Source: Diospyros lotus
Taxonomy: Eukaryota > Streptophyta > Magnoliopsida > Ericales > Ebenaceae
Direction: 5' to 3'
DNA length: 64,000 bases
NCBI RefSeq assembly: GCF_014633365.1
Contig: NC_068346.1
Coordinates: 33,915,191-33,979,190 of the forward strand
Both the position numbers and the translations under genes were made by a program. The notes under the pieces were generated by a model. That model saw nothing but the letters and a program-made list of their open reading frames with translations, did not search any database and was not told where the DNA came from. This document shows positions 24,201 through 34,174 of this stretch, one piece after another (position 1 is the first letter of the stretch; each line of letters begins with the position of its first letter).

Positions 24201-24209
24201 TTGCTATAG
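18266..24209 (+). CDS. FtsJ/RrmJ-family 2'-O-ribose RNA methyltransferase, six exons
   Basis: Spliced exons: 18266-18343, 18446-18532, 18671-18733, 18886-18987, 23788-24025, 24100-24209. All junctions keep frame and use GT-AG, giving 225 residues ending at TAG 24207-24209. The SAM-binding motif [13 protein letters not shown] lies at 43-55. The K-D-K-E catalytic tetrad of RrmJ is present as K26 (SAFK), D120 (LSDMC), K181 (VIKLLE) and E216 (REIYL). Length and sequence fit the short plant protein represented by Arabidopsis At5g13830, so it probably methylates the 2'-O of an rRNA uridine. E. coli RrmJ acts on 23S rRNA; the organelle target here is inference. Intron 4 is 4.8 kb (18988-23787) and repeat-rich. 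Exon 4 and exon 5 acceptors have nearby alternatives (AG at 18880 and 18885; GCAGCAG at 23784-23790). Convergent with the FZR gene. Confidence 0.93.
19612..21333. mobile_element. Possible hAT-like insertion in intron 4 of the methyltransferase gene
   Basis: The left edge GCCTGGTTGGTGTTGC resembles the reverse of the right edge (CCTGTTTGGCCGTGCC), the kind of CCTGTTTGG end common in plant hAT MITEs. No clear 8-bp duplication is visible and the interior looks like several nested repeats. It would help explain the length of the intron. Confidence 0.3.
22960..22996. repeat. (CA)n microsatellite in intron 4
   Basis: An uninterrupted CA run grades into CACG repeats. TTTTTTG hexamer-like repeats occur nearby at about 22520-22562. 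Confidence 0.9.
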
Positions 24210-24580
24210 ATCAAGCTTCAGATAGAGCTTGGTTAAAAGAAGTGGAAAAGGCACAGTTTAGAACTTTTGTTATAATTTGCCTATTTGGGCTTGCAAACAT
24301 TATTAGAATTATCAATGAAAATGTTCTCTTTGCGGACAGAATTTGTTATGAATTTCTATGCTTTTCTGTTTCATTTTCTGATCTTGAAGAGTTGAAGATT
24401 TTGCTTAACTCAAAAAAGGAGAACAAACAAGAAGAAAAACACTTAGTAACTGAACTGTTAAAAAAAAAAAGATCGGGCAAGTTTATTGATATTCAAATGA
24501 AAGTTCCAGACACTTTGGGTAACTGAACAAGAGGCCAAAAGAATACACTTTACAATATCTCCATTTTACAAAAAACCCAA

Positions 24581-24779
24581 ACAGAAATGGACTGAGAATC
24601 ATCTCCATTTACAAAAACCTCAAAAACAGGAATTGACTCTGGTGTTTGTATAAAGTTGTCCCAGCTTGTCATCTACAGAAATGGACTGAGAGTCATCTCC
24701 ATTTACAAAAACCTCAAAAACAGGAATTGACTCTGGTGTTTGTATCCAACTCTAAAACTTGTCCCAGCTTGTCATCTTA
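24581..24779. repeat. Direct duplication at the 3' end of the FZR gene
   Basis: Two copies, starting at 24581 and 24675 (both ACAGAAATGGACTGAGA), extend to CAGCTTGTCATCT. The second has about 10 extra bases. The second copy runs into the FZR stop codon (24772-24774), so the duplication took in the last bases of the coding region and part of the 3'UTR. It leaves the protein unchanged. Confidence 0.85.
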
Positions 24780-27248
24780 TATGGGTTCTTCCCAATGACC
24801 AAACGCCTGTGTCTTTGACTGGTGTCTGCAACAAAAATGGAAGCCATGGATAGAAGTTACACAATCACATTTCCAAAGATGGTCCATTTTTCATTGTAGA
24901 GTCACTTACTGGTGTTTTCATCGATGGGAATACATTCCAGAACCGCAAGGTCTCATCTCCTGCTCCAGTCACTATTGTCTGCAGAAACAAGTTCAGATGT
25001 AAGATTACACCTCCATACTAAGGACCCGTTTGAATTTGGGTATGTTTTCAAAATTTTGAAAACGAACACAACAAGAAGAAATATCATGTAAGAAGAAGTT
25101 GTTGCAATACCTGGCCATCTGGTGACATAGCAAGATATAGCACCCGCAAACTATGGCCAGTTAGAGTAGCAACCTAAGACAAATTCAAAGGAAACATTTT
25201 TATATTCTAAAGTTTGGTTTGGAGAAAAATGGGAATGAACATAATAAGGTTAATAATGAAACCTTGGCCATTGATGGATATTTCCACACCATAATTTGAT
25301 TCTGGGAATAGCCATGAGTGCTCACTAGCTCATTCACATTTTTGCTCCATGCCAGATTGCACACCTGCATGCATGTTATGTTAAGCTCATGCAGTTAATT
25401 TTGTAGCACGAGAAGTGTGATTTTGTGACTAGATGGTGTTGCTATTTTCGTCGCATTTTAGGATAACCTGGCTCCCGGTGTCGACACTGTTCAACTGATT
25501 GCCGTTTGTGGTGTTCCAGAAGCGAATGCAGCGATCAGCAGTTCCACCTCCAGATGCCAGAAGGCTGCTCTGGTGGGGCGACCAGGCAATGGCCTTGACA
25601 GCGGCTGTGTGCTCCGTCAGTTTCAGAACAGGCTGCTGAGAATGCTGGTTCCATACTAGAAGCTGATCCATCACCAGTGATGGGAAAATCAATCAATCAA
25701 ATCGAGCCTTCATCTTGCTCGCCGAATGCATAAATTGATGAATCTCTATACCTGATTATCATTGCCTCCCGATGCAAGTTCCCGGTCATCATGAGACCAT
25801 TTCAATCCACAGACCTGGAGGATTAGGGATTAGGGATTAGGCATCAGGCACAAACACTATTAGAACTCTAGGGCGCGTTACGTATACTATAGCATATGCA
25901 TGTTTTACCTCGGATTTGTGGCCAACAAGCTTGCTGACGAAATCATTGGGCACACGAAGATCATGTTGAAGTATGTTTCTGTCTCTACTCCCGGAAGATA
26001 GTATACGCGAACTCCAAGCCAGGACACCGGTCCTCGTTTGATGCCCACCCATGGTTCTCACCTTCTTGCATTGAGTCCCATCCCATACCTGAACTTGACC
26101 CAAGTTTGTACCAATTGAAATGTATGAACCCTCTCGAGTCCATTGGACCGAGCACACCCCATCGCTAGGTCCCAAATCGCACAACTTCGTTACCTGAGAT
26201 ATATATCGTCAGAACTCTCGTCTCTTCATTTTGAACTGACAGAAAGGAAAACGAGTCAATTCATTACTTAATTCTTACTTTGCTGGTTGTTGCATTCCAT
26301 AGATAAACGCAGGTACCCAATCCAACGGCAAGCACATTCTGCGACGACCAATCGACCAAATTAAGGTAGAAGTCATCTTGGAGTGATGGGGCATCTAGAA
26401 CCTGCAGATAATCAACTAACTACATGACATACTGATGAATGCATTTCCATGGTTATTCAAACTTGCCCAAGGCGGACAATACTCGGAACACTTGAAACAA
26501 TAGGAGATTGTGAAACATGCTAATGACAAGTTACTTGCATCTTGGTTGAAGTAGAGGAAAACCTTTCTTTGAAAGATTGTCTTCAGAGATTTCTCACCAA
26601 CCAAATAGGAGATTAATGAAAATAAAGGGCAAAAGGGGGCCCAAAAAGTGAAAGTAATGGGCATTGCATATCTTTGAATGAAATATATTCATCATATTGA
26701 ATCCCATATTTCTTCTAACATACCTTGTGGGGCGTCTTGGGGACCTTCCTAGGCGGCTTCGGCGGCGTCGAAGGCTCCGACGGAAAGCCGCCACTATGAC
26801 CCAGAATCGACGGCGAGTAGGGGGAGTTGGGCCCGGAATGATCCGTCTTGAAGCGCAGCATGTTCCTGCTCGGACTCATCGGCGACGCTTGACCTGCAGA
26901 AGAAACAAAACACCCAAAATCAGACCCAAAAAGCTCCGATTTCAACAACCTCGAATAGGCCTCGCTTCCGTTTCCGCTTCCGCCGCAGCCACCCTCCTTC
27001 GACGGCGACGCCTTCTCCACGAGCCCGAACGTGTGGAGCCTCGACGACGACCGGCAGGGAATGAACCGGTCACTGCAAGTCACGGACTTGGCCGGCGACG
27101 ACGACAGGTTCGAGATCGTCCGCGGTGACATCGTCCTCGGCGAGTGGAGGTTCGAGACGCCTCGAAGCGGCTCCAGCCGGAGAGATGACTCCGACATGGT
27201 GGCCGGCAGGTTGATCCCGCTTTTGCGCCGTGGGGGGGTCGACGCCAT
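24772..27248 (-). CDS. FZR3: FIZZY-RELATED 3 / CCS52B-type APC/C activator (Cdh1-like WD40 protein)
   Basis: Nine exons on the minus strand, in coding order: 27248-26724, 26401-26279, 26193-25909, 25814-25752, 25662-25468, 25364-25263, 25173-25111, 24978-24910, 24825-24772. Every exon is a whole number of codons; total 492 residues. The protein recruits substrates to the anaphase-promoting complex for ubiquitination. The N-terminus has the C-box DRFIPCR (60-66) and [13 protein letters not shown] (96-108). Seven WD40 repeats fill about residues 176-475, with [20 protein letters not shown] and [13 protein letters not shown] blocks. The last two residues are the IR tail that docks on APC/C TPR subunits. 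The N-terminus (MAS...SGINLPA) and C-terminus (TPVKDTG.WSLGRT) resemble Arabidopsis FZR3/CCS52B more than CCS52A. CCS52B is known for G2/M expression, which the upstream boxes support. Intact; the symbol is given by similarity. Confidence 0.95.
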
Positions 27249-27397
27249 TTTCGTCGGTTTCTGCCTTCTGGTTCTGGTTTGGATGATTTTGAGAATGCAA
27301 TGAGATTTGGGAAAGTTGAGAGAGATGGAAGATGGAAGAAGAGGAAAGGGCTCTTCTCTTTGTCTGTGAGCAAAGAGAGCGGAGCTGGTGCGGCGGC

Positions 27398-27408
27398 TGC
27401 AACGGTCA
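27398..27408 (+). promoter_or_regulatory. MSA-like mitotic box 1 upstream of FZR3
   Basis: TGCAACGGTCA matches the mitosis-specific activator consensus YCYAACGGYYA at 10 of 11 positions. It lies about 150 bp upstream of the FZR3 ATG, on the strand opposite to the gene. MSA boxes bind MYB3R factors in G2/M genes. Confidence 0.6.
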
Positions 27409-27434
27409 GTTTTTGGGGATTTTTAAGGGAGTGT

Positions 27435-27445
27435 CGTAACGGTCA
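27435..27445 (+). promoter_or_regulatory. MSA-like mitotic box 2 upstream of FZR3
   Basis: CGTAACGGTCA also matches YCYAACGGYYA at 10 of 11 positions, 37 bp further from the gene than box 1 and in the same orientation. Confidence 0.6.
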
Positions 27446-27522
27446 ATTGGGAAGCTGAAGCTGCTCTTGGATGGAATAATGGGATTATTATTATGGGAGC
27501 TTCCATTCCAACCCAACAAAAG

Positions 27523-27533
27523 TAGCCGTTAGT
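27523..27533 (-). promoter_or_regulatory. MSA-like mitotic box 3 upstream of FZR3
   Basis: On the gene's own strand this reads ACTAACGGCTA, 10 of 11 matches to the MSA consensus, about 280 bp upstream of the ATG. Confidence 0.55.
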
Positions 27534-27704
27534 CACGGGCATTTTTGAACTAATAATTGGGCAAATAAGTGTACTCTACCCTACTGTTTAGAGATAATTA
27601 CACTTTTCTCAACTTTTATTGAGCCAAACATTGAGCTACTCACAAATAACTTGACTCATTTGTAATCCTATATATATAAGATAATTTTAATCCTAAATCT
27701 TAAA

Positions 27705-27895
27705 GATAATGATTAAATAATAATAAATTTATTTAGTCTTTTAAATAATGTATATCTATTATATATTATTTTCAATTTTTGAATAATCTTATATAGATAT
27801 TTAATCAATCAATAAGATTGTTAAAAAATTGAAAATAATGTGTAATAAATGTATTTATCTGAAAATAAAGTGCACTTGTTATACTAATAAGATCG
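27705..27895. mobile_element. Palindromic AT-rich MITE remnant
   Basis: ATTATTTTCAATTTTTGAATAATCTTA is mirrored, imperfectly, around a short centre near 27800, and the mirror extends outward to about 27705 and 27895. The arms resemble those of the MITE at 47195-47416, so the two are probably one family. Ends and duplication are not clear. Confidence 0.4.
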
Positions 27896-30800
27896 AGCCG
27901 ACTAATTAGGTTTTTGTATGAAATTTAAGCTAAATCAAACCTAATTGAGATGTGATAAAAAAGACTAAACATTCAATTAAGAAATAAACTTAAATTTATT
28001 ACATCCCATGTATCAAAGTGTTCAACAACTTAAAGATCACACTTAATAGTGTAACAAAAAGTAAATCTAAACATAAAAAATAAATAAAACATTATTAGAA
28101 ATTATTTTATTCTCTGTTGAATATACTTAACATACGTAATGAACCAATTATAACATAATCAAAATTTTATGCATGCACGTGGTCAAACATATGATTTGAT
28201 GATAAACTCACCCTTATCACAAACAAAATCATAATAGTCATTTATTATTTATTAATTAAATCTATGCCATTTAGTTAAGGGTAAAATGTCAATTATTAAA
28301 CGACAAATAACATACCCTCATTTATCCATTGAGTCATAAAAATAATGATATGACCATATATGCATTAATGACATTAAACACTGGTGTTTGAGTTCAAAAC
28401 TAGCTTCCCAACTTCTTAAAATGGCCAAGGTATGCAATTTTAGTAAATTACATGTAGGCCCAAATTCTTTATAAATTCATGTTTTCGTTCTTTTGAATTC
28501 CCTTCAAGACTTGATAATTTACTAAACTATCTCTAAGTCCCATTCGTGTCTAATTTTAGTTAATTATTCAAAATTTTTCTAAAATTCTCAAATATTAAAT
28601 GTAATACCTGTTAAAGAAATTTCATCCTCAAAATATTCTTTAACCATGCCATTTAAAACTTAGGAAACTTGCACTTCATTTATGGATAGAAAGATACACT
28701 ATTTGGTCATCATTACATCAAATAAATGACGATGATTCATTCTGATCTCCTTTCCACGCTTTCACATAACATCTTCGAGTGGTTTCCTCAATATACCTTG
28801 ACTAATGAAATCACTTTGTTCTAACTAATTGGATCAATTCCCTTATATTCTCAATTCCTTTCTTTATCGTCAAGTTATACAAATAACACAACATACACCA
28901 CCATATTCACCATAGCAATCAATCCAAATTTGTTATAGCACTAGACAATGCCCAATGCCTTGACTGTGGTAGCATTTCATGGTGTCCATAATCCATATGT
29001 TATCACTTGAAGAATATTAGTTGGTTGATGCAATGATTGATAGTGTCGAGAATTGAAATGTCATTGCTTGGGAATTGTTTAGTTGTTTGAGTGATTATTG
29101 TTTGATGTTGTCCAATGAGTAAAACTCAGTAGTTGATGTTCAAAGAGTCGATCAATATCTATGCTTAATGGGTATTTCCAATTGAGAAAGAAGTTGAGAA
29201 ACATCAAGCAGCAGAGTTTGCCACTGGAGAAGGGGTATTTCCAGTTGCCTGATCTTAAGGCCTTCTCCAACTTCAAGAGTGTTTGGCTTACCATTTTTTA
29301 AGATAGTTTTTAAGCCTTTCTACTTAAAAATTATGTAAAACTTTAAAATTGCCTAACGTTTAAGTTGATAACATATTTGGATAAATATATTTTAAACTAT
29401 TATTTATATAATTATGTGTTTGATTTAAAAAATTGATAAATTATCGAAACTTAACAAAAAGACTAAAATAGTTATGTTGCTGAATAAAAATAAAATTCAT
29501 AAAATACTAATTTTTAATAAAAATAAATTATAAATTAATGTCCAACTTATAAAATTTTTAACATTAGATGTTGATAAATTATATATAATTATTAAAAAAT
29601 ATATTAATATAATATTTTATATTTAAATTTAAGTTTAATTCATAAGATATTAAATATATATATTAAAATATATATATATATATATATATACATAGAAAAG
29701 GGCAAGGGATAGAGAAGTCGACAATAAAGGCAGTGACCGCAATAGAGATGGAATCAACGATGACGATAGACGAAGATGGAAAAGGCAATGATGGAGGTGA
29801 TGGATGGAAATTGAGGCAACGACGATAAAGATAGGGCAACGATAAGAAGAAGATGGAGGGGCAGCGATAATAGTTGTTGGATGGAAAAATTGTAAAATAC
29901 TTTATCAACTAAATAAGTTATGGATAACGTTTAGGCTTGACAGTATTTAATTTTTAACAAAGGTGTAAGTAAATAAGTTATATAACGTTTAACCTTCACC
30001 GATAACTTATAAGCAGTCAAATCGCTTAGCCAAACACCTTTGAAGATGGTGGTTGCACAAGGGAAACACCTTTTGCAGCCTGATTTTGAAATATTATTTT
30101 CTTCTGTCGATTCAAAGTAATTAATGGCAAATGTAATTTGGGAAGACTTTTATTTGTTTCCTTAATTTAGGACCTTTATTTTCATAATTTTTTATTTTTA
30201 TTTTTCATCTTTTAAAATAACTGACCAAATCATTTAGGCCTTATTCTCTTTGTTATTTTCAAACCATTTTCAATTTTTTGTTTTTCAAAATAGTGAAAAT
30301 GTGTTTATTTTCATATATTTTCGAAATCAAGAAAAAATTTTGTAAATAAAATTCAAAACAACAAAAAATTATTTTGGCTATTTTCATTACAAACACATTC
30401 AAAATTTTTAAAATGAGAAAAACTCTATAGATAAAAGGAATGCATTTTTATCAATCTTAAAACAGACATTCTAAACACAAAACTAAAAATGAATTCAAAA
30501 TTCAAAACTAAAAAGTTGGATTATCAATATTGTTAACCGTGTTTAGTTATTTATTAAAAAAATGCTTTTAACTATTATGTTAGTGCTCCAATGATAATTA
30601 AGGTGATAATTAATATTGTTGTCGTCGAAGTATAATAATAAAAGTTCTTGCATACATTGATTGGATGGATGACTCCCTATTTATAAAGATTAACACTGAC
30701 AGGTGAAAGAGCATTCGTGTCTTTCGAAGTTATTTATGTCTGATCTTTAGACAAAGATATTGGAGGTGAATTGATTCATTTTTGACGGGCCATAATCTGA

Positions 30801-30990
30801 AGAATCCTCCCCCCCTAAAAATTGTATCTCTAAGACTTGGAAGAGGCTTTCGAAAAAGTCCCCAAAGAGATTCCCTTGGGAATTATTTTGTCAAGAAAGT
30901 TTTCAAGGTCTATTTTTTTGGGGTTCTTTTTCTTGGACATATTTTAGACTTAGGCCTAATTATTTTATCGTTAAGGTAATAATTAATATA
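27896..30990. other. Gene-free AT-rich interval
   Basis: No gene recognised. A (TA)n run lies at about 29664-29692. A candidate hAT-type MITE is listed at 29279-30037. The last 300 bp before the Copia element carry no identifiable feature. Confidence 0.55.
29279..30037. mobile_element. Candidate hAT-like MITE with GTGTTTGGCT ends
   Basis: The left end GTGTTTGGCTTA mirrors the right end, which reads GTGTTTGGCTAAGC when reversed. Such ends are frequent in plant hAT MITEs. Flanking 8-mers match at only about 6 of 8 positions after a one-base offset, so the duplication is unproven. No coding content. Confidence 0.4.
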
Positions 30991-31114
30991 TATTGAGCCA
31001 ATTTGCTCATATTAATTAAGTTTTGATGATTAATAAAAAAAAAATTTTAATATACAAATTATATTATTTTTTGTAATTAACAAAAAGAGTATTTTTCTTA
31101 AATATATTAATCAT

Positions 31115-32914
31115 TGTCGGCGTTCAAATTTGGTCGATCGTGATTCTTCGGCCAGCACTGATAAAATAAACACGAATACAAAGAGAAGAAATGGACAACA
31201 CAAATAACAAACGATATGTAAGAGAATTTTTATGTGATTCGGCCAAAATGATGCCTAGTCCACGACTGTTCTTTGATAATTTCGGCAGAGTAACAGTATG
31301 TAATTGATCATCCCTATATAATGGTTTTCGACCCCTATTTATAGAGTGAGGTGTTTACAATTTGAATGACTTATAATATAGAAATATAATATTACGGGGA
31401 TGATATGTCCTTATTAGCTCCACAAAATCGGTAGTAGATTCTGCATTATCAGGGATTTGATTTACTCAAGAATTTAAATTTTAAATTTTAGCGACGGGTC
31501 TAAAATTTTAATGCGAAATTCATACTTTAATTTCACATTTTAGCAACTAAATTTATATTTTTGACTCAATTTAATCAAATATACTTTATTTTTTTACGAT
31601 AACTTATTTTTTTTTATTATTTTGATTACATCTATGAACTTGTATTTATCTTTAATTTTTAATTTTTTTTTATTACATTTATCTTTGATTACATCAAAGT
31701 AAATGGGCTAAATTGATTACAAAATAAAGATATAAAAATTAAATTAACTTAAAAATACAAATAAAGAAGTGTAATTAAATAACAAAAAATTTAAGTGACT
31801 TTACAAAAAAAACATAAAAGTACGTAATTGAATAATATGTTGTCCTTTAGTGGATATCCATCTTTTTAATTTATCTCTTCTTTTTATTTTAAATTTATTA
31901 ATTAACTCATTTAATTTAATTGAATTCAAATAATTTATTTTTTAATTAATTAATTTAATTCAATTAATTAGTTTAAAAAATTTTAAACTATGAGCTTCCC
32001 CACATAGTTTTCATAGTTAAATGTAAAGTTTATAGAAATTCCAATTAATTTCAAAATAAGAACAAAACGTTTTGTTGCTAATATAATAATTTATAAATTT
32101 CTATTTGAATTAGTAATGAAATAAAATTAATAAATAATAAAATTAATATTAATTAAATAAGTTTAGAAAATTTTGGAGTGTAAATGTGATATTGAAAAGT
32201 TTGGAAGAAATACTACAAATATATTTTATGCAAATTAATAATCAATGAGTCTTCCAGATGGGTTGGTTCACGCGCGTGACTTCCTCCCAAGTGAATGGGG
32301 TTTCGATTCAAGGGGCAGGCAGCTGAAGGATTATTGCTTAGAAATAATACCTGTACGACCACGTGGCAAGCAAAGAGAGGGCTGACGCGTGTGTAGAGGC
32401 TGGCCATTTTGCAGCCAAGGCTAAATTCAGCGACAAGATTCCCCCGTCGCTAATTAGTGACGGGGGTTGTCCGTCGCTAATCAGCGACGGGATTCCCCCA
32501 TTGATTCCGTCGCAAAAAATTACCCATTGCAAAACTTGTAGCTAAAATTTAGCAACGCCAAGTTTAGCGTCGAAAATTGGCTCGTCGCTAAATCTGTCAC
32601 TAAACTATTTAGCGATAGATTTTTAAGGTTTAGTGATAGAATTTTTCGTCACTAAACATAAGATTTTTTGTAGTGAGTGAATATTGCCTTCGATTATTAC
32701 GTGATCTTTTTGTTTTATGAGCTAATTGGTTCGGCCTGCGAGCTAAAGGTATTGCTGGGAGCTCACTTACTCTCGCGGTCTGAGATCGGGTTTTAGAGAT
32801 ATGCGACCTTGCTGAGACGTCCTCGGCTTTAGGCCCATTGGGCTTTGAGAGATTGGGCCGGTCTGCTCAGTCGAGTCAGGTCTGTAAGAGGTGGTTTAGA
32901 AATTACCCATAACA
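31115..32914 (-). mobile_element. LTR (probably solo) nested in the Copia 5' LTR
   Basis: On the minus strand it begins TGTTATGGGTAATTTC and ends GCCGACA. A TATA box (CTCTATAAATAGGGG, near 31341-31356) sits about 230 bp from its 3' end, as in Copia LTRs. It interrupts sequence that is continuous in the 3' LTR copy at 39195-40294, which proves the insertion. The flanking 5-mers ATCAT and CTTAT agree poorly, so the duplication has decayed. CACTA-like sequence inside it (32400-32675) suggests a further insertion. Confidence 0.7.
32400..32675. mobile_element. Right end of a CACTA-like element with subterminal repeats
   Basis: The segment ends TTTTTTGTAGTG, the reverse of a CACTACAAAAAA terminus. 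The preceding 270 bp contain many direct and inverted copies of TAGCGACGG/CCGTCGCTAA, typical subterminal repeats of plant CACTA elements. The left end is not certain: TACTACAAATATATTTTATG at 32211 resembles it with changes. Confidence 0.55.
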
Positions 32915-34106
32915 CTTATAATATTGAATTATTTTTTATTAATTTATAAAATATTTTTTTATAAAATATTTTCATACATATGCATCATCAAAAATATTAT
33001 TTTCTATTAAAACTATTTTTTTAAATATATTTCTAATATTAATTTATTAAATATTTTTTATATATCATATGTAATATCAAAAATATTATTTTCTATTAAA
33101 AATATTTTCTAAATATATTTTAGATTAATTTATATAATATTTTTATAGCATATGTATCTTAAAAAATATTTTAACAACTAGGTGTATGGGCTTGGATTTG
33201 AACCCAAAACCTCAACTTAGTCCTTGCCTTCCCTTGCTAGCTAATCTACAAGCTTCTTTAGTCACATGTGTGCACATATTAAATTTACACTATACTAAAC
33301 TTTTCTAATTATAACGGTCAAATTTTTTACCGTTGGAAAAGTGCTTAAAATGCCTATAAATACCCATCAAACTCATTTTTTGAGTATCCAAGTACTTCCA
33401 TTGTATATCCAAAGTATCCAAAAGCTCTTAAATACTCTCAAACAAAGCATCCAAACAATCTGAGACTCTTGAAGTATTATTGCACATCCATTGAAGAGTC
33501 ACAAGGCAAGAGGAGAAAAGTTCTTCAAATCTTCTACGATAAATCCGAACTTCTCTATTTGAGATTATAAATTTATTTATTTATTTAAATATTATTGTCT
33601 TGTATAATTTGTTCTTAATTGTTTATTTGTGTCCAAGTGTGGACAAATTATTTGTAACATTTAAATTACCATTGTGGATTGTATAGGTTTCCTAGAACTA
33701 TTAAAATCTAGGTGAATCTAGTTTTCAAGGTAAGCTAGAAAGAAAAGCTTGGTGTAGTGGTTGCCTAAAACCTATTATAATCTAGGTGTGTATCTAGTTT
33801 TCAAGGTGAACTAGTATGAAAACCTTAGTTATTTTGATTTAGTGGAACCCAAATGGTGGTTAGACCTTGGGAGAGTGGATTAGGTGTGTGTGAAAACACC
33901 AAACTGCTATAAATTGTTGCCTCATATTATTTATTTTTGTTATATTTTGTGGCTTGTATTAATTATTAATCTCAAATATAATTTCTTATATTTATCAAAT
34001 ATATATTCTTAAATAATTATCGATCAATAATATTTATTAAAAGGGAAAAAAATTTAATTACTCAATTCACTCTCTCTTGAATAGCCATACCTTAAAAGAC
34101 CAACAA

Positions 34107-34123
34107 TTGGTATCAAAGTAAGC
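34107..34123 (+). other. Primer-binding site of the Copia element
   Basis: TTGGTATCAAAGTAAGC directly follows the LTR. Canonical Copia sites read TGGTATCAGAGC (initiator methionine tRNA), so one internal base has changed. Confidence 0.8.
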
Positions 34124-34174
34124 TTTTAAAATAGTTGAATCCTTATTTTATACCTCAACTTAAAATAGATCTAG

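Larger units (their letters stand above)
30991..34105 (+). mobile_element. 5' LTR of a SIRE/Maximus-type Copia element, with nested insertion
   Basis: Starts TATTGAGCCAATTTGCTC (the 3' copy starts TGTTGAGCC, so TG has decayed to TA) and ends CCAACA at 34105. The LTR sequence is split at 31114/32915 by another LTR. Its TATA box is CCTATAAATACCC near 33351. A tRNA-like segment (GGATTTGAACCC) lies near 33195. The 3' LTR lacks about 280-330 bp corresponding to roughly 33137-33425, including the TATA box. Confidence 0.85.

Noticed and set aside
26697..27303. Plus-strand open frames of 90-143 codons
   Set aside because: They are antisense to the GC-rich first exon of FZR3, which has clear protein similarity on the other strand.
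32240..32320. tRNA-like GGTTTCGATTC box, possible SINE
   Set aside because: Only one internal promoter-like box, no tail or duplication, and it sits inside nested LTR/CACTA sequence.
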